Assembly: GCA_905250025.1 (NCBI GenBank)
Contig: CAJNOJ010000081.1
Coordinates: 1-64,000 of the forward strand
From: Adineta ricciae
Lineage: Eukaryota; Rotifera; Eurotatoria; Adinetida; Adinetidae
Length of the DNA: 64,000 bases
Direction: 5' to 3'
Below, in pieces: positions 51,537-63,284 of the stretch (position 1 is its first letter; each line of letters starts with the position of its first letter). Under the pieces are notes generated by a model. That model was not told the DNA's origin, made no database searches, and saw only the letters and a program-made list of their open reading frames with translations. The position numbers and the translations under genes are program-made.

Positions 51537-51827
51537 ATGCCAGCTAAACGACGTCGGTTGCTAACAACGAGTCGACGACGAAGAAAATCTAAACCGTCAC
51601 CAATAGAGATGCTCTATCCGCAATTTTTCGATGAAAAACAGCACGAGAAGAGTCAATCAGATCTTCAAACGATTCCCGATCAGACGTTTGGAAAAATCTA
51701 TTCCATGCCGGTCATCGAAGAAATTTCTTCTTCGAATGCATCATCCATGATCGAACCAGATCCAACTGATGTATCAACGAAAAAACAACGATCAGGAAGA
51801 CGAATACAAAAAAGAAAACGAATTTAA
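51537..51827 (+). CDS. Small basic protein, unknown
   Basis: A 96-residue ORF that starts 57 bases after the stop of the membrane protein. Both ends are strongly basic (AKRRRLLTTSRRRRKSK at the start, GRRIQKRKR at the end), like bipartite nuclear or nucleic-acid binding signals, with an acidic Ser-rich middle. No family is recognised. No AG lies between the upstream poly(A) signal and its ATG, so a trans-splice acceptor just before this start is absent. The AG inside the second and third codons (51543) could instead be an acceptor joining it to an upstream exon. It may be a second cistron, a 3' exon or an independent gene. Confidence 0.5.
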   Translation: MPAKRRRLLTTSRRRRKSKPSPIEMLYPQFFDEKQHEKSQSDLQTIPDQTFGKIYSMPVIEEISSSNASSMIEPDPTDVSTKKQRSGRRIQKRKRI

Positions 51828-51913
51828 TCCTTTGCTAAACATCGATCATTCGTAAAACATGCCTTTGTGTTAGATTACGAAGCCGTACGGCACACATTTC
51901 AACATATTCATTC

Positions 51914-51929
51914 TTTATTCATGAATAAA
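51914..51929. terminator. Palindromic bidirectional poly(A) signal
   Basis: TTTATTCATGAATAAA is a perfect 16-base palindrome. It reads AATAAA on both strands, 97 bases after the stop of the plus-strand basic ORF and 125 bases after the stop of the minus-strand C19orf12-like gene. Confidence 0.65.
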
Positions 51930-52043
51930 ATGAACACATCTACATTGATATCTAGTTTCGAAAACTAAACAAAGTGACTAACTTTTGAAATATTTACAAA
52001 CAGCTTGATTAGTTGAGAAGAGTCAACGACGATAGCATTTTGC

Positions 52044-52660
52044 TTACGAAAATAATCGGGAAAAGAAACCGGGATTGGGATTGTATCGATCATTGGGATA
52101 ATTATTATTCGATTGACCGCTGTTCAAATAGCGTTGGATAATATCAAAAATCAATTGTCGACCACTTGTATTAGTAGCCTAAAGAGAACCATTCGAGAGA
52201 TGTGTTTTCTCTCGTCAAAACATTCACTTACATAACGGAGTAAATTGTCAATCGATGACGAACCGACCGTGCGACGAACTTCATCAGCAAGATTTCGTTT
52301 ATGATGATCATCTAGATCTCGTAATTGACTTGCCAATGAATGATATGGATTGACAGCCTTGAAGCCTAACCATGCACCTAGTGAACAATTAGATGAGACT
52401 CACTCGAATACAAATACGAAAGTCGGTTACATACCAATGACAGTACCAATTAGAGCACCGTAGTTCCCTAATAAAACTGCTCCGATGACACAACCAGCGA
52501 GTGCGTAAAATGCTTGCCAAAACATTCCCCAAAGGGTAGAAATGGTGCCCTAGAAAAGATAGTCTACTGGAGACCGAGATGGAAGACAATTACTTACACT
52601 TCGGCCTTGAATTAAGTTCAAAATAGCATCAAAATAGTTGGGATTGAACAATGACGACAT
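52044..52660 (-). CDS. C19orf12-like glycine-zipper protein
   Basis: Four exons on the minus strand (52660-52598, 52549-52435, 52377-52232, 52178-52044) give 152 residues. C19orf12 proteins are small membrane-associated proteins of mitochondria and ER contact sites, mutated in a human iron-accumulation neurodegeneration. The match rests on the hairpin-like hydrophobic stretch with spaced glycines (LAGCVIGAVLLGNYGALIG), then GAWLGFKAVNP and a helical part with LRDLDDHHKRNLADEV. These align in order with human GGLLGAWMTSGQFKPVP and PPAEQQRLFNEA. The protein ends in an Asn/Pro-rich tail not seen in the human one. Overall similarity is low, so the call is moderate. Confidence 0.6.
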
Positions 52661-55433
52661 GATTTCTTTTATCTAAAATATGTGAGACGAATGAGCAATG
52701 ATTCCAGTCAGTTTCTTATATTTCAATGTATGAGATCAGTAGTCGAGCGTCGATAAAGAGGGAAAGAAGTAAATTAGTAATAGATACGTCGTAGATAGAT
52801 ACAACGGACAGAGACAGTATGATATTTAGTTCGCGCTATAACCAATATATGACAGATGCACTCAGTGACTCTCTTTGTGTGACGTATGAACCAATATGAT
52901 TCGTCTGGTGGCCTCTATACTCTCAGAAGCTCATTAAACATTCTTTCATGTTATTTAAAGCACCTTTGTCTTTTGAAAATGCTTTAATTATTCATCTCGG
53001 CAACAAAGCACGATGAAACAAAAGAATTGTAGATGTCGCTGAAAGATTGCCTTTTAATTTAATCATCGTTTTTACGATTACAATTTCTATAGAATATATA
53101 AAAACAGGTTGATAATTAGACAAAAATTTCTAATAAATTTTGTACGCTTTTGTTAATGATTGCTTTGATTCCTTTATTGTGTTGCGGAGAGTGTTCACAG
53201 TTTAGTGGAATTTCAATATTGAATCTTCTTCATTGTGAAGATTGGCGCTTAATTTTTTAAAGAATTTCTCAAATACTCAATGTCAGATGTTCTCGGATCC
53301 GCACTATATTAAAAAAACATCGAAATAGTCGGTACTGTTACAAATTCAAATATTACACTTATACAATGGCAGCTCTTGTAGCTTTCGAAAAACGATATTT
53401 TGTAGATTTATCAAAGTTTCGTGCTTGGCTTACTAACCACTTTCGTAATTTCGTCAGCTTTTACAGAATCTAGATCGAGCTTTAAACTCGTTTGTGTTTT
53501 CCTGCGATGTACAGCCGACTAAAAAGGCATGGCTACGAGAATGTGCTTTTATAATCTACAGGATAATAGAACACTACTGCTAGCTGATTAATCGGGCGTA
53601 GGAGTTGCTTTCGTGACGGTGCTTCAATGTACGGTATCTTCATAAGCTTTTTCGCTGTATGAAAAGCACCGAGTCGAGTCTGAATACGACCTTGAGCTAA
53701 TTTTAGCATAAGACTTGCCCTACAAAATGGAAATGCAAAGTAGAGTGTTTCTAGATTTAGTATCATTGTCAAGTCTGGTCTCAATCAAAGTATCGGTTCA
53801 TAAACTTTCTTCATCGAAATGGTTATATTACTGTGTAAGAGATATGTGAATATAACAGGATCTGAAAATAAAAGAAACCTTATTATGATAGATGAACCGT
53901 ATCGTTGTTCGTTTTTAACCGTACGTGAGGTTCAAGAGCTAAATTATCCCACAGTATGGAGTGTTTTCTCTCGAATATAGGAGATAGTTCTTCAGTTCAA
54001 GTTGACTTTTCAGAAAAACTGAGTACTGCATTGACAAGTGAAACCAAAATAGCTTATGTGTTTTAAAACTTAGAACCCGTTTTTTAAAACTGTTGAAAAG
54101 CTGTCCATTCTTTTACATGCAAAAAGATTCTTTATTATTTATCTGTTCTATTACTAAATAATATCACCATATACTTATATTTCTAAGAAGATTAAGCAGA
54201 ATAAAACAATCCTAGTCTAAGTCTTGAGCTGTTTGAACTTAATCAATAAGGATGAGTTTGTGACTATTTGTAAAATGAAAATGGCTCTGTGCTCCAAATA
54301 TACTGGAGGATTATGAAATATAATCGACGATATTTTGAACTGAATATTTATCTACGAGAACAGTATACAACGTTTTATTCAATAGTTTCATGTACTAGTT
54401 GAAATGAGATCTATCAATATCCACTCTGCTGCTATGTTCCTGGAATGTATTAAGTTTGAATAACACAAGGTCATCTAAAAATAGTTCTATTTATGTAGCA
54501 AGATGCATATGAAGTCCCTCCGAATGTTTGTCCTCGACGGAATTCCATAGAAAATCAGACAGTTGAAAAACATCATCTACTTGTTGACTAATCAATTGAT
54601 AGAAACAGAACAAAAGATCGTGGGAAAGCCAAGAAAAGGAGCCATACACATGTAAAATTGGTTTTCCTCTAATGAAACGACAATACATGCAATGTGTGCA
54701 TTGATTAAAGAAACTAAAATGGACTTTTTATGAGAACGCCATATACACTCGGCGAGAGATCAAACAATGTTCTTTCATCTTTCGATAACCTCAATATCTC
54801 TATCGAAGATATATTAAAATAAATGACATGCGATGAACAACTAAGTACTCATCTCATACATCTTATTATACCTTTCGGAATGCTGATGATATCTAATTGA
54901 TTCGATGAACGAGGTGTTTAATTACATTTTTAATCACAGAAACGAGAACCGGAGGTATCAAAACCACAAGATTGATGAGTATAACGTCAATTAAAAGATT
55001 ATTTTCAAAGAAAGCCACTGTTCAGGTGCGATCTTACAGATCATCTTAATCTTGACTTATGCAGACAAGCATCCTCTGAATAACCATAATCCACATTTAA
55101 TTTTGCCCGAGATGTAGAACGCTATAAAGGATGAAAATCAGCAATACACAATCGTCTGATATTGCAGAGAAAGTCCCTTCTTCAAGAACAATTATCTCAT
55201 TGTTATTCTAGATAAATATACCATGACAAAGGAAGTTCGCTTTGTTGATCGAACGACAAAACTCATCCAAAGTGCTCCATGATTGGTAAACAATAGTTTA
55301 TCAAAATCTTTTGATCATTATCACAGAGTCAAAACTACAGTATGAATGTATATTCATCATTTATTCCGAAGAATCTGTCAGATATACATTTTTAAAACAC
55401 TCAAAACGACACCTGTCATAGCCGAAAGTGATT
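52661..55433. other. Gene-free stretch
   Basis: About 2.8 kb of AT-rich sequence. The longest ORFs (53533-53784 and 54491-54688, both minus) show no domain. TTTATT at 55360-55365 is a likely poly(A) signal for the minus-strand GPCR to the right. Confidence 0.5.
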
Positions 55434-56552
55434 CTAAACAACTGATGGCACTTGACTTGTGGGTAGCAGTTGCTCTTTTGTTAGATCTGCCGGATTTTGC
55501 TTAACGTGCGGTGAATATTTTCGAATCGAATTTGTCGATCTTCGTTTTGATAACATGACAGTTCCTTTCAGTGCCCGCGTTGTACCGGTTCGAGAGTCGA
55601 AACCAGCTGGCAAGGGTTGACAAAACAAAAAGTATTGGCCGACTTGCCGAAATTTCTTGTCGAAAAATGCGTATAGGATAAATGTTGACGATGCATTGAT
55701 GACTGACAAAAGATTGTTAATAGATAGATATTGTCTCGCACGTAGGTTCATCATCAGCTTTGTGCCAAACCATGAGTATAGCACGTTGAACACAAAATAT
55801 GGCAATTGTGTGAGCAGAAAAATGAAGACGATGGATAAAAGCAGGAAGTTGATGGCGTTTGATGAACGGTTAGGTTTCGACGATGTACCCAATTGACGCT
55901 TCCGTTGTCGAATGCAGTAGAGTTTTTTAATAATCGAGATCTTACAGATTAAGATGATTGTCAAAGGAAGAAGAAAAACAAAAATAAAGTAAAGATATTT
56001 ACGCATTAATAAACGGAACATCTCGGTCGAGCCGAAGTCCGACACGGTTATGATGGTTTCATTGTTTTCAGTTTTCAAGGTGAATTCAAACCAGAACGGA
56101 ACGCAGTACAAGATGCAAAAGGCACTTACGCATATGACAACGATAACAGCATGCCGTGGGCTGCGCCATTTTCGACCACGAAATGGCATACAGATCAGAA
56201 TGAAGCGATCGACGGCAACCGTTGCCGTTAAATAGATTTGAATCAGTAAACATGTCACATGTATTGGAAAGATTCGAGTGAATATATAAAGATAGAAGAC
56301 TTCAGCTTTAAATGTCGAGCGTATGCCGTGAGTTAAGAGAAAGCCGATTAGGACACAAGATGATGCGCAGGAAAGGGAAAATATATAAATATTTGTAATT
56401 GATGTTCGCATAAACCGACTGGAGAGTATAACACAAGTGAGAGCATTGCCAAGTAATCCACAGATACAAACAATTGATAGGAGATAGCCTTCAACGATGC
56501 GTTTGAACTCGGCGAGACGCTGATCGTATAGGGTATCTGATGACATGTTCAT
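55434..56552 (-). CDS. Peptide-type rhodopsin-family GPCR (FMRFamide-receptor-like)
   Basis: One coding exon, 372 residues, with a 5' UTR acceptor at 56571. Seven helices are visible: TM1 with GLLGNAL, TM2 without the usual LAxxD, TM3 ending ATVAVDRFILICMPF, TM4 HAVIVVICVSAF, TM5 FLLPLTIILICK, TM6 FIFLLTQLPYFVFN and TM7 INASSTFILYAFFDKKFRQ. The DRY motif is DRF, and TM7 has NASSTFILY in place of NPxxY. The TM7 and helix 8 pattern (N...ILY.FF.KKFR) is like FMRFamide and related peptide receptors of invertebrates. The tail is Ser/Lys rich and ends PSVV, which could bind a PDZ domain. The ligand is unknown. Confidence 0.75.
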   Translation of the reverse strand: MNMSSDTLYDQRLAEFKRIVEGYLLSIVCICGLLGNALTCVILSSRFMRTSITNIYIFSLSCASSCVLIGFLLTHGIRSTFKAEVFYLYIFTRIFPIHVTCLLIQIYLTATVAVDRFILICMPFRGRKWRSPRHAVIVVICVSAFCILYCVPFWFEFTLKTENNETIITVSDFGSTEMFRLLMRKYLYFIFVFLLPLTIILICKISIIKKLYCIRQRKRQLGTSSKPNRSSNAINFLLLSIVFIFLLTQLPYFVFNVLYSWFGTKLMMNLRARQYLSINNLLSVINASSTFILYAFFDKKFRQVGQYFLFCQPLPAGFDSRTGTTRALKGTVMLSKRRSTNSIRKYSPHVKQNPADLTKEQLLPTSQVPSVV

Positions 56553-56570
56553 TGTTTGTGTGTCTGCAAC

Positions 56571-58254
56571 CTACAAGAATTAATCAAACTAAATATGCAT
56601 ATTTCCGATCTCGCTAATATATTTGTGGAACTAAAAAAAAAGAACCGGCTTCCCCCTTTCTGCTGAATAGAAAATTAGCGGAGACGGTTTTAATAATAAC
56701 TAATGAGATATAACATTAGTTTTCATTGATTTATTCATATGAAAACATCTCTTCTACATCCGTTGTTAAGACTGCGTTAATGAATTGTTTTAGTCGAAAT
56801 ACCGTGCAATCTACCCCTTGCCTTTGCATATCGATAGTCTACATTCAACTGAAGAATTGGTAAGCAGTCTGATCTCTCTCTCTCTCTCTCCTAGTCTTTC
56901 TAATATTAGTAGACGAATGCACATAGCCGTTTCTTCTCTTTTTCTTCTTCGCTTGTTCCCCTTTCACGACTATGTAAAAGGAGATGAAAAGAAATGTATA
57001 CTCTCATCTATAATAATCAAAGAAAAGACGAACAAGAGAAATGCTCTCTATTCCAAGCGAAAAGTGCCACAAACGATATCGACGGCAACTCACAACTAAA
57101 TCAAAGCCCGAAAGATGCGTCATACTCGGCAAAAAGATATGAGAACTTTCCTCGATACTAGGTCTACTTATTTAGTTGAATTCGATCGCATAATTACGTG
57201 TCTTACTGTACCTAATGGACTACTCCTGTCTCGTCTATCAAGTATCATCACTTAAATGTATCGTTTATTGCTTGTTGATATGATTATTAACAAAAGAGAA
57301 TCATTTCCAAGAACCAATAAGCTCATATTGCTTCCTCTTCGCCCATTTGAAACCATACTTGAAAACGTGATTTCTATCACTGATAGTTTTCTTTTTCAAA
57401 AAAAACCGTTCTTTGCTTTTCTCTGATGTTTTATTAGGTATACACAACACTAGACATAGTCTAGTCGTTCACAAGAAGAAAAACCTCATTAATACCACAT
57501 TATCAAAAAGAGACGGAGTATTTACAAGTAAATAGATGGATGGATATAAGTAAATATAACCAAATTCGTCACAGAGTTCTCTAATTGTACTCAAGCACGT
57601 TTCTTTCAAAGGAGAAGTGTATAAAACGAGCAAGATATATACAAAATAAACACGAATGCAAATAGAAATAATGACGCGTTTTCTCAAAGCATGATCAATC
57701 GCGTACATACACTAAAAACAGGCTCAACAATGAAAAACAAGCAGCAACAACAACAATAACAGAAAACAGGAACATAAAAAAAAACTATAGTCATATATCA
57801 TTTAATGATACAGGGGTATTGGAGCGAAAGCCGGCATTCATCGTCTAAAAAAAAAAAGGAAATAAAAATATATAAGTTTAGCACGTCACTCTCACATCTC
57901 GAGAGGTTCCAGTTTCGCGTAAGTAATAAATCCTGGCTACATTATGGAAAATGTCACGAAAAAAAATCGATTTGCCCTGTGATTTATCGGTAGAAATACT
58001 ACGAAAAGCAGATATGGTGCTCAACCTATCGGAAAGTAAATAGGCACTGAAGTTGACTTTTATCGGCATCCTTTACACGATTTACTATTCACAGTTGTCA
58101 AAATAAATTAAATATTGCTTCTCATCTACGTTGCTCTCTTAATCAATGAAATAAAATATGTCTGTGTGCGAACCAATGTTCTCTAGAGACGCATCGAAGC
58201 CTCGTGTGAACCTTTCGAGATTTCTGCATTTAATCGATGTGATAGAATTGTGAC
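56571..58254. other. Gene-free stretch upstream of the peptide GPCR
   Basis: About 1.7 kb with a CT repeat (56873-56891) and poly-A tracts. It carries the 5' UTR intron and promoter of the GPCR and the 3' end of the glycogen-targeting gene. No separate gene is supported. Confidence 0.45.
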
Positions 58255-61134
58255 TTACTTTTCCAAAACATCTAAAACGTAATTCCATCTGTCGTTATTA
58301 TCCCAAAACTCTTGTTGTGACGATTGAAAACAAACAGCGAAAAGTATGCGTTTGATTTTGAACGAATCGGTATTGAATTTGGGAAGTTTGATTTCAAATG
58401 CAAACGTGTCGGTATTATCGTGCGAATAGTTCATCGAATGTCGACATTCGATGTCAGTCCAGCTGTTCCATTCATCGTCAGTTAGACGAATGAAAACACG
58501 TTTGTGATAATCACAATTATGAACACGAATAGTACCATACGCAGTCGAATCTTTGGTGTAGAGACATTCTAATATCACTTGTTTATCGTAGATCATCGGA
58601 CTGATCGTTGTTCGAGAAGTGAAATTTCTCGAAACAAGGTTATATTGTTTCACGGAAGACGATACTGAGGAGGACGAATGTGTGCGTCGAGCGATGCTCG
58701 GAAGCTCGAGAAGATAGTTTCCATGACGAATTTGCCCGAATTGTAGACGGACACACTCCTGTGTGATGGTCGACACTGTTTGATCTGGTGGACTCATGTA
58801 GCGAATAGATTCAAGGTCGAGACCCTAAAACAAGAAAGAAGTTCGTTTTCTTTCGGTCATATTCGATAAGTAGGGTGTGTAAACGAAGACTACGAGACGA
58901 AAATGAGGAGTGGACTATGTCTTATGATGCTAAGTGAAAATGATGAAAAACAAACGTTCGAGTAAGAAAAAAACAGGAGGATTGGCTCGATCTCAATTCG
59001 GATTGGTAAAAAAACGATACATAATGAATCGATCACGTGCGTTTCTTTTCGTTCTGTCGTAAACAAGGATAGTAACATTCATGTTCCTATGAAACATACG
59101 TCACAAGATACATCATAAGTTTAGGCACATGATTGTTAACAAACAATGTATTCTGGATCAAAGTACATTTTCAGTCTGCTGCTCGTAAGAAAAACGAAGC
59201 CGTATCTCGATTAGTTTTCATGTGATTATCAATGTTGTCGAGCGATAGTTATGGACACTGCATTTCGAAGCTGAAAGGCAACTAACAAACGCTACCGAAA
59301 AGCTATTGTAGCTGGCATACAATCGTGAGTGATTTTCCTTTGCGCTTCAAGAGTACACGTTTCTTTTCTCTGGCTGTAAGCAGACGTTATCAGTGCAGTT
59401 CAGTAAACATTTGTACATATACAAATTTTTCAGAAAGGTTCTAGTAAGATACAGTTCGGTCGATTCACATCTCTTTTCATTAATTGCCTGTGGGTGACTC
59501 CACCGTTTATCTGACACTTTATAGAACGACTTTCTCCAAACTGATTTTGAAGTTCAGATTCATGTAGAGCATCGTTGATAATCTATGTTTGGCCACAATA
59601 AATTTTCTCTAACGTCAGACAGTGAGGAAACCAGCAATCGTCAATTTTTAGTAAAAATACGAAGATCAAGGAGATCTTTTGTTCATATTGGTTTAATAAA
59701 GGGTCAATGTAGAATTTCGGAGCATGGTGACTTAGCAGGTTTTGAAGGGCGACTTTTTCTCTACAACTCTGCATACAAAACTTTCCAATGTACTTTACTT
59801 CTAGTTTACAGATGATACAGTAAAAGTGTAGCAAAAAAAAACTCACTTAAAACTTAACATGACTCCCCCGAAAAGTTTTGTGTGTAGAGTTGTAGAGAAA
59901 AGGCCGCCCTTCAAAACCTGCTAAGTCATCATGCTGGAAAATTCTACGTTGCCCTTTTATTAAACCAATATGAACAAAGGATCTCTTTGATCTTCGTATT
60001 TTTACTAAAAATTGACAATGCTCTACATGAATCTGAACTTCAAAATCAGTTTGGAGAAAGTCGTTGTATAAAGTGTCAGATAAACGGTGACATCGCCCCT
60101 GTAGTTGTCTACAAGGTTTCATCGGATCTTCTAGAATAGTTTTATGAATCCGTGATTAGAGAAGATGGGGCATTCTTTGAGCGACTATTCAGAAGTGCAG
60201 ATTTCTCGATTTGAAACTATTACTGAAACGCATACGTGTGTATTGCTGTTGCTATCAATCAGTGCGAGAAAGTCAATGATATTTTCTCATTGATGACATT
60301 TAGTCTAGCTGTCGAACGTCCGGGAAAAAAACAACAGCTTACATACCAATACATCAGCAAATCGAACCATTTTCTTTGGTGCTGTTGCTAGTAGAGTCGG
60401 TTTTGCACTGCGATTGAGCACACTAAATGAATTTGATCGCATGCAAGTTCCAGTGGTTGCATCTTCATTGTTATCTTCTTCTGCGTATGGCGCAAAATAT
60501 TCCTCTAAGCATAATGTATGAGTTGAATCATGTAGAATAGTCGCGTGTTTTTGTACAATGTCATCGTCTTGATTCGAATCCAAACTTTCTTTGCCAATCG
60601 TTGAATCTGATGATTGACGATACAATTCATCGAATTCACTCAGTTGCGTATCGATAACATTTTCACCTTGTAATGTAATTGCATCTGAAACGAAATGGAT
60701 GATTATCGACAGCTTTACTTCCTTTCAGAACACATACCAGCATTGTTTCTATTTGAATTGTATGGATAATCATCATCGTCGTCATCTGTACAGTCATTAC
60801 TGATTTGATCGAAACCTACATTGAAATCAATGTCTTCATCGGACGACGGATTTGAACCGATCATGCAGCAATGTGCAATTGGATCAGAGAGACTTGATTG
60901 TGTGCTAGAATTTGATTGAGATAGGTCGTCCACAATCGATGACAGAGATGACGTTGATATCGAATCATTTTCGGAGCACGATCGAAGACGATGTTGAAAG
61001 GAAAAGGCCTGAGTGTGTTTGGATTCCGCGGGCACGTCCGAAGAACTAAGCGTCGGACAAAGTTTAGAGCTTTGCAAATACTGCATAACTTTATCCTTGC
61101 TGGATAAATCCTCCAATTTCTTGATTCGAGACAT
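58255..61134 (-). CDS. Glycogen-targeting PP1 regulatory subunit (PPP1R3-like)
   Basis: Three exons on the minus strand (61134-60738, 60684-60347, 58824-58255) give 434 residues. These subunits bring protein phosphatase 1 to glycogen to control glycogen synthase and phosphorylase. The first 230 residues are Ser/Asp-rich and disordered. Exon 2 ends with the PP1-docking RVxF-type motif KKMVRFADVL, and exon 3 resumes GLDLESIR, exactly the order in vertebrate PPP1R3 proteins. A CBM21 carbohydrate-binding domain follows (about 300-432): VILECLYTKDSTAYGTIRV, DEWNSWTDI, DTFAFEIKLP, FAVCFQ and FWDNNDRWNY. The stop overlaps a strong donor (GAAAA then gtaagt), so a further small 3' exon is possible and would change only the last residue or add a short tail. 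Confidence 0.9.
59490..60100. repeat. Foldback repeat in the PPP1R3-like intron
   Basis: Two inverted arms, roughly 59500-59790 and 59860-60095, are near-perfect complements around a centre near 59826. The left arm carries an extra 66 bases (59571-59636) absent from the right arm, bounded by ATCGT on both sides (59571-59575 and 59637-59641). There is no transposase. It lies in the 1.5 kb second intron. The ends are not sharp, so the limits are approximate. Confidence 0.8.
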
Positions 61135-63284
61135 GGTTTTATGAAATCTGAAACGAAAGAATGTGCAGAAGGTTACTGACTGCAAATAACAACAGTGATG
61201 TTAACAGAAGGAAGAATGAGAGCGAGAGAAAAGTGACTGGCGCACTCGGTGCGACGTCTGTCTGTACTCAATAAACCTTGCAAATAACAATGAATCAGTT
61301 TCAAGATTAAGCAATGATCTACCTGTAGATTTCACCGAATGAAATTTCACCAAATCAACTATTTCATCATTGTCAACTTAAATTTTGTCATCCCTTTCAT
61401 TACGAATCATCTTACGTTATTTCCATCGAATGGCAAAAAAGGGCGGTCACAGAGTACAAAATCAATCTGACTCATATTCCCTGTTCTAATCAACTACTAA
61501 TAATCAAAAGACCATATTGGGCGTATCGATTAAATGACTACCCACTCACTAATAAAGGAACACGCCTAACTACCGTAGATGCTATCTTACATGTGACAAT
61601 AAAACGGCTATAAAAATTTAACTAATGCTTCATTGATATATCGTAAACAGAAAGAAAGAGAAAAAAACAAAGTTCTTTTCACCGTAGATGTTCCTTCGAT
61701 CTATATACCGCTTGCCGAGAAAGTGGTTATTGGGCAGTTTTGAGAAACATTCGCCTGAGCATGAAGGTATAGTTTAGTGAAATGAAATCAAAAATAAAAT
61801 TTCGCCACGTATATATCCGGCAAATAAATCTCAAAAAGAGACTCAGGTCTGCACAGACAAAGAATAGTTTTTTCCTTTTCTCTTATGAAAATATTTATCA
61901 ATAATCTAAAGTAATTCATTCGATTTAATGTTTAACAGATTCAGTGAGCAGAAATATAGATTATCAAACACTTGAAATTCAATGATTCTCGTCTCCCGCC
62001 TCTACTGTCCATAACAAATCGTTCGCACAGTGTTATCTTCTTGTAATATATGAGTGAAAGTCACCATAATAAGATTTCGCGGTTTATTAACTTAACTTAC
62101 GTACCGGTGGATCTCTCATTAGTTAACGACTCAAAAATCGCCCTTACCAAATCGCTCACAAATTTTAGTTTGGAATGACAAACATACCTGACGGCACAGA
62201 TGACCGATTACAAAATAGAGTGGAACACAAATGCACCCAGGGAAAGAAATACTTCTCGAAAAGCGAATATATGTCAATCGATTTCTCGTCTAGCGCCATA
62301 TAACAGTTCATGTACCGAAAACTATTAGTCATACCCTTTTTCTTAGCGAATAATGGAGAATTTCGTAAGGCAAAAGATGTCTGGCCGATTTATAAACTCG
62401 CAACTGAAAAAAAGAATGCACCCTCTTCGAAAAGAGAGAGAGAGAAAGTAGATCATGTGGTGGCGTGGTGATATACTATGATTACTACAAAAAAGTAGAG
62501 ATCAAAGTCCATTCAGAACTCGAATCTAATGTCACATACGATGGAATTACATAGCTATTCTCGTCCAAGGTCAGACAAAGCTAAGCAACTTGAAATTTAA
62601 CAAAAGAAACGAGAGAAAAAGAAGGCCAGAATTGGTTGTTATTGTGTTTCGCAGTTGTTTTCTTCTCTAGACTACATCGGCATATCACGCCTTGACACAC
62701 ACATTCGCTGCGTGTAGAAGAAAACAGCGAAGAGCTATGACAGTGATAAAATATATTTGTCAAATGAATTATCATTTGATGACTTCAAATATTCGCTTAG
62801 CAATCAGTTTGTTTCGTTTTTCCCCATAATAAAATTATTATTCAGATCGATAGACTTAAATAGAAACGTGAGAAATATTTGTGTCATTATCGGATGATGT
62901 TGTAGGTGCGCACTTTTATTTGGCCTTCGAGCACTTTTTTCGAAATTCGTGTGTAACTTACCTCTGATTAATGAGAGAAAAGGCATGTTTATATGTTTTT
63001 CTATATACAGTGTCGATTCGATGTGCCTTTTTCTCGAATAGTGAAAAGAAAATCTGACCGGAAATCAAATATTTTCGTGAGTATGTGTTTTGTCGATTGA
63101 TTAACGAAGAAATTTTTTTTAATAACAAAAAGAAACAAACAGATTCTTTTCATTTGCTTTTGTCTCTTAACCAAATTGATTTGTTTCGAACAAAAGTTGT
63201 TGACATGTACACTGAAGCAGTTGGCATGTAGAGAATGATGATGTGAATTAAGAAGAAACAGACACTGGACTAGCACCATCAGTA
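61135..63284. other. Gene-free stretch between the PPP1R3-like and SZRD1-like genes
   Basis: About 2.1 kb with the upstream region of the PPP1R3-like gene and the 3' flank of the SZRD1-like gene. GA repeats are at 62436-62446. ORFs here are short and without domains. Confidence 0.45.

Noticed and set aside
53533..53784. 83-codon minus-strand ORF
   Set aside because: It looks like no known family, and no exon can be joined to it in phase.
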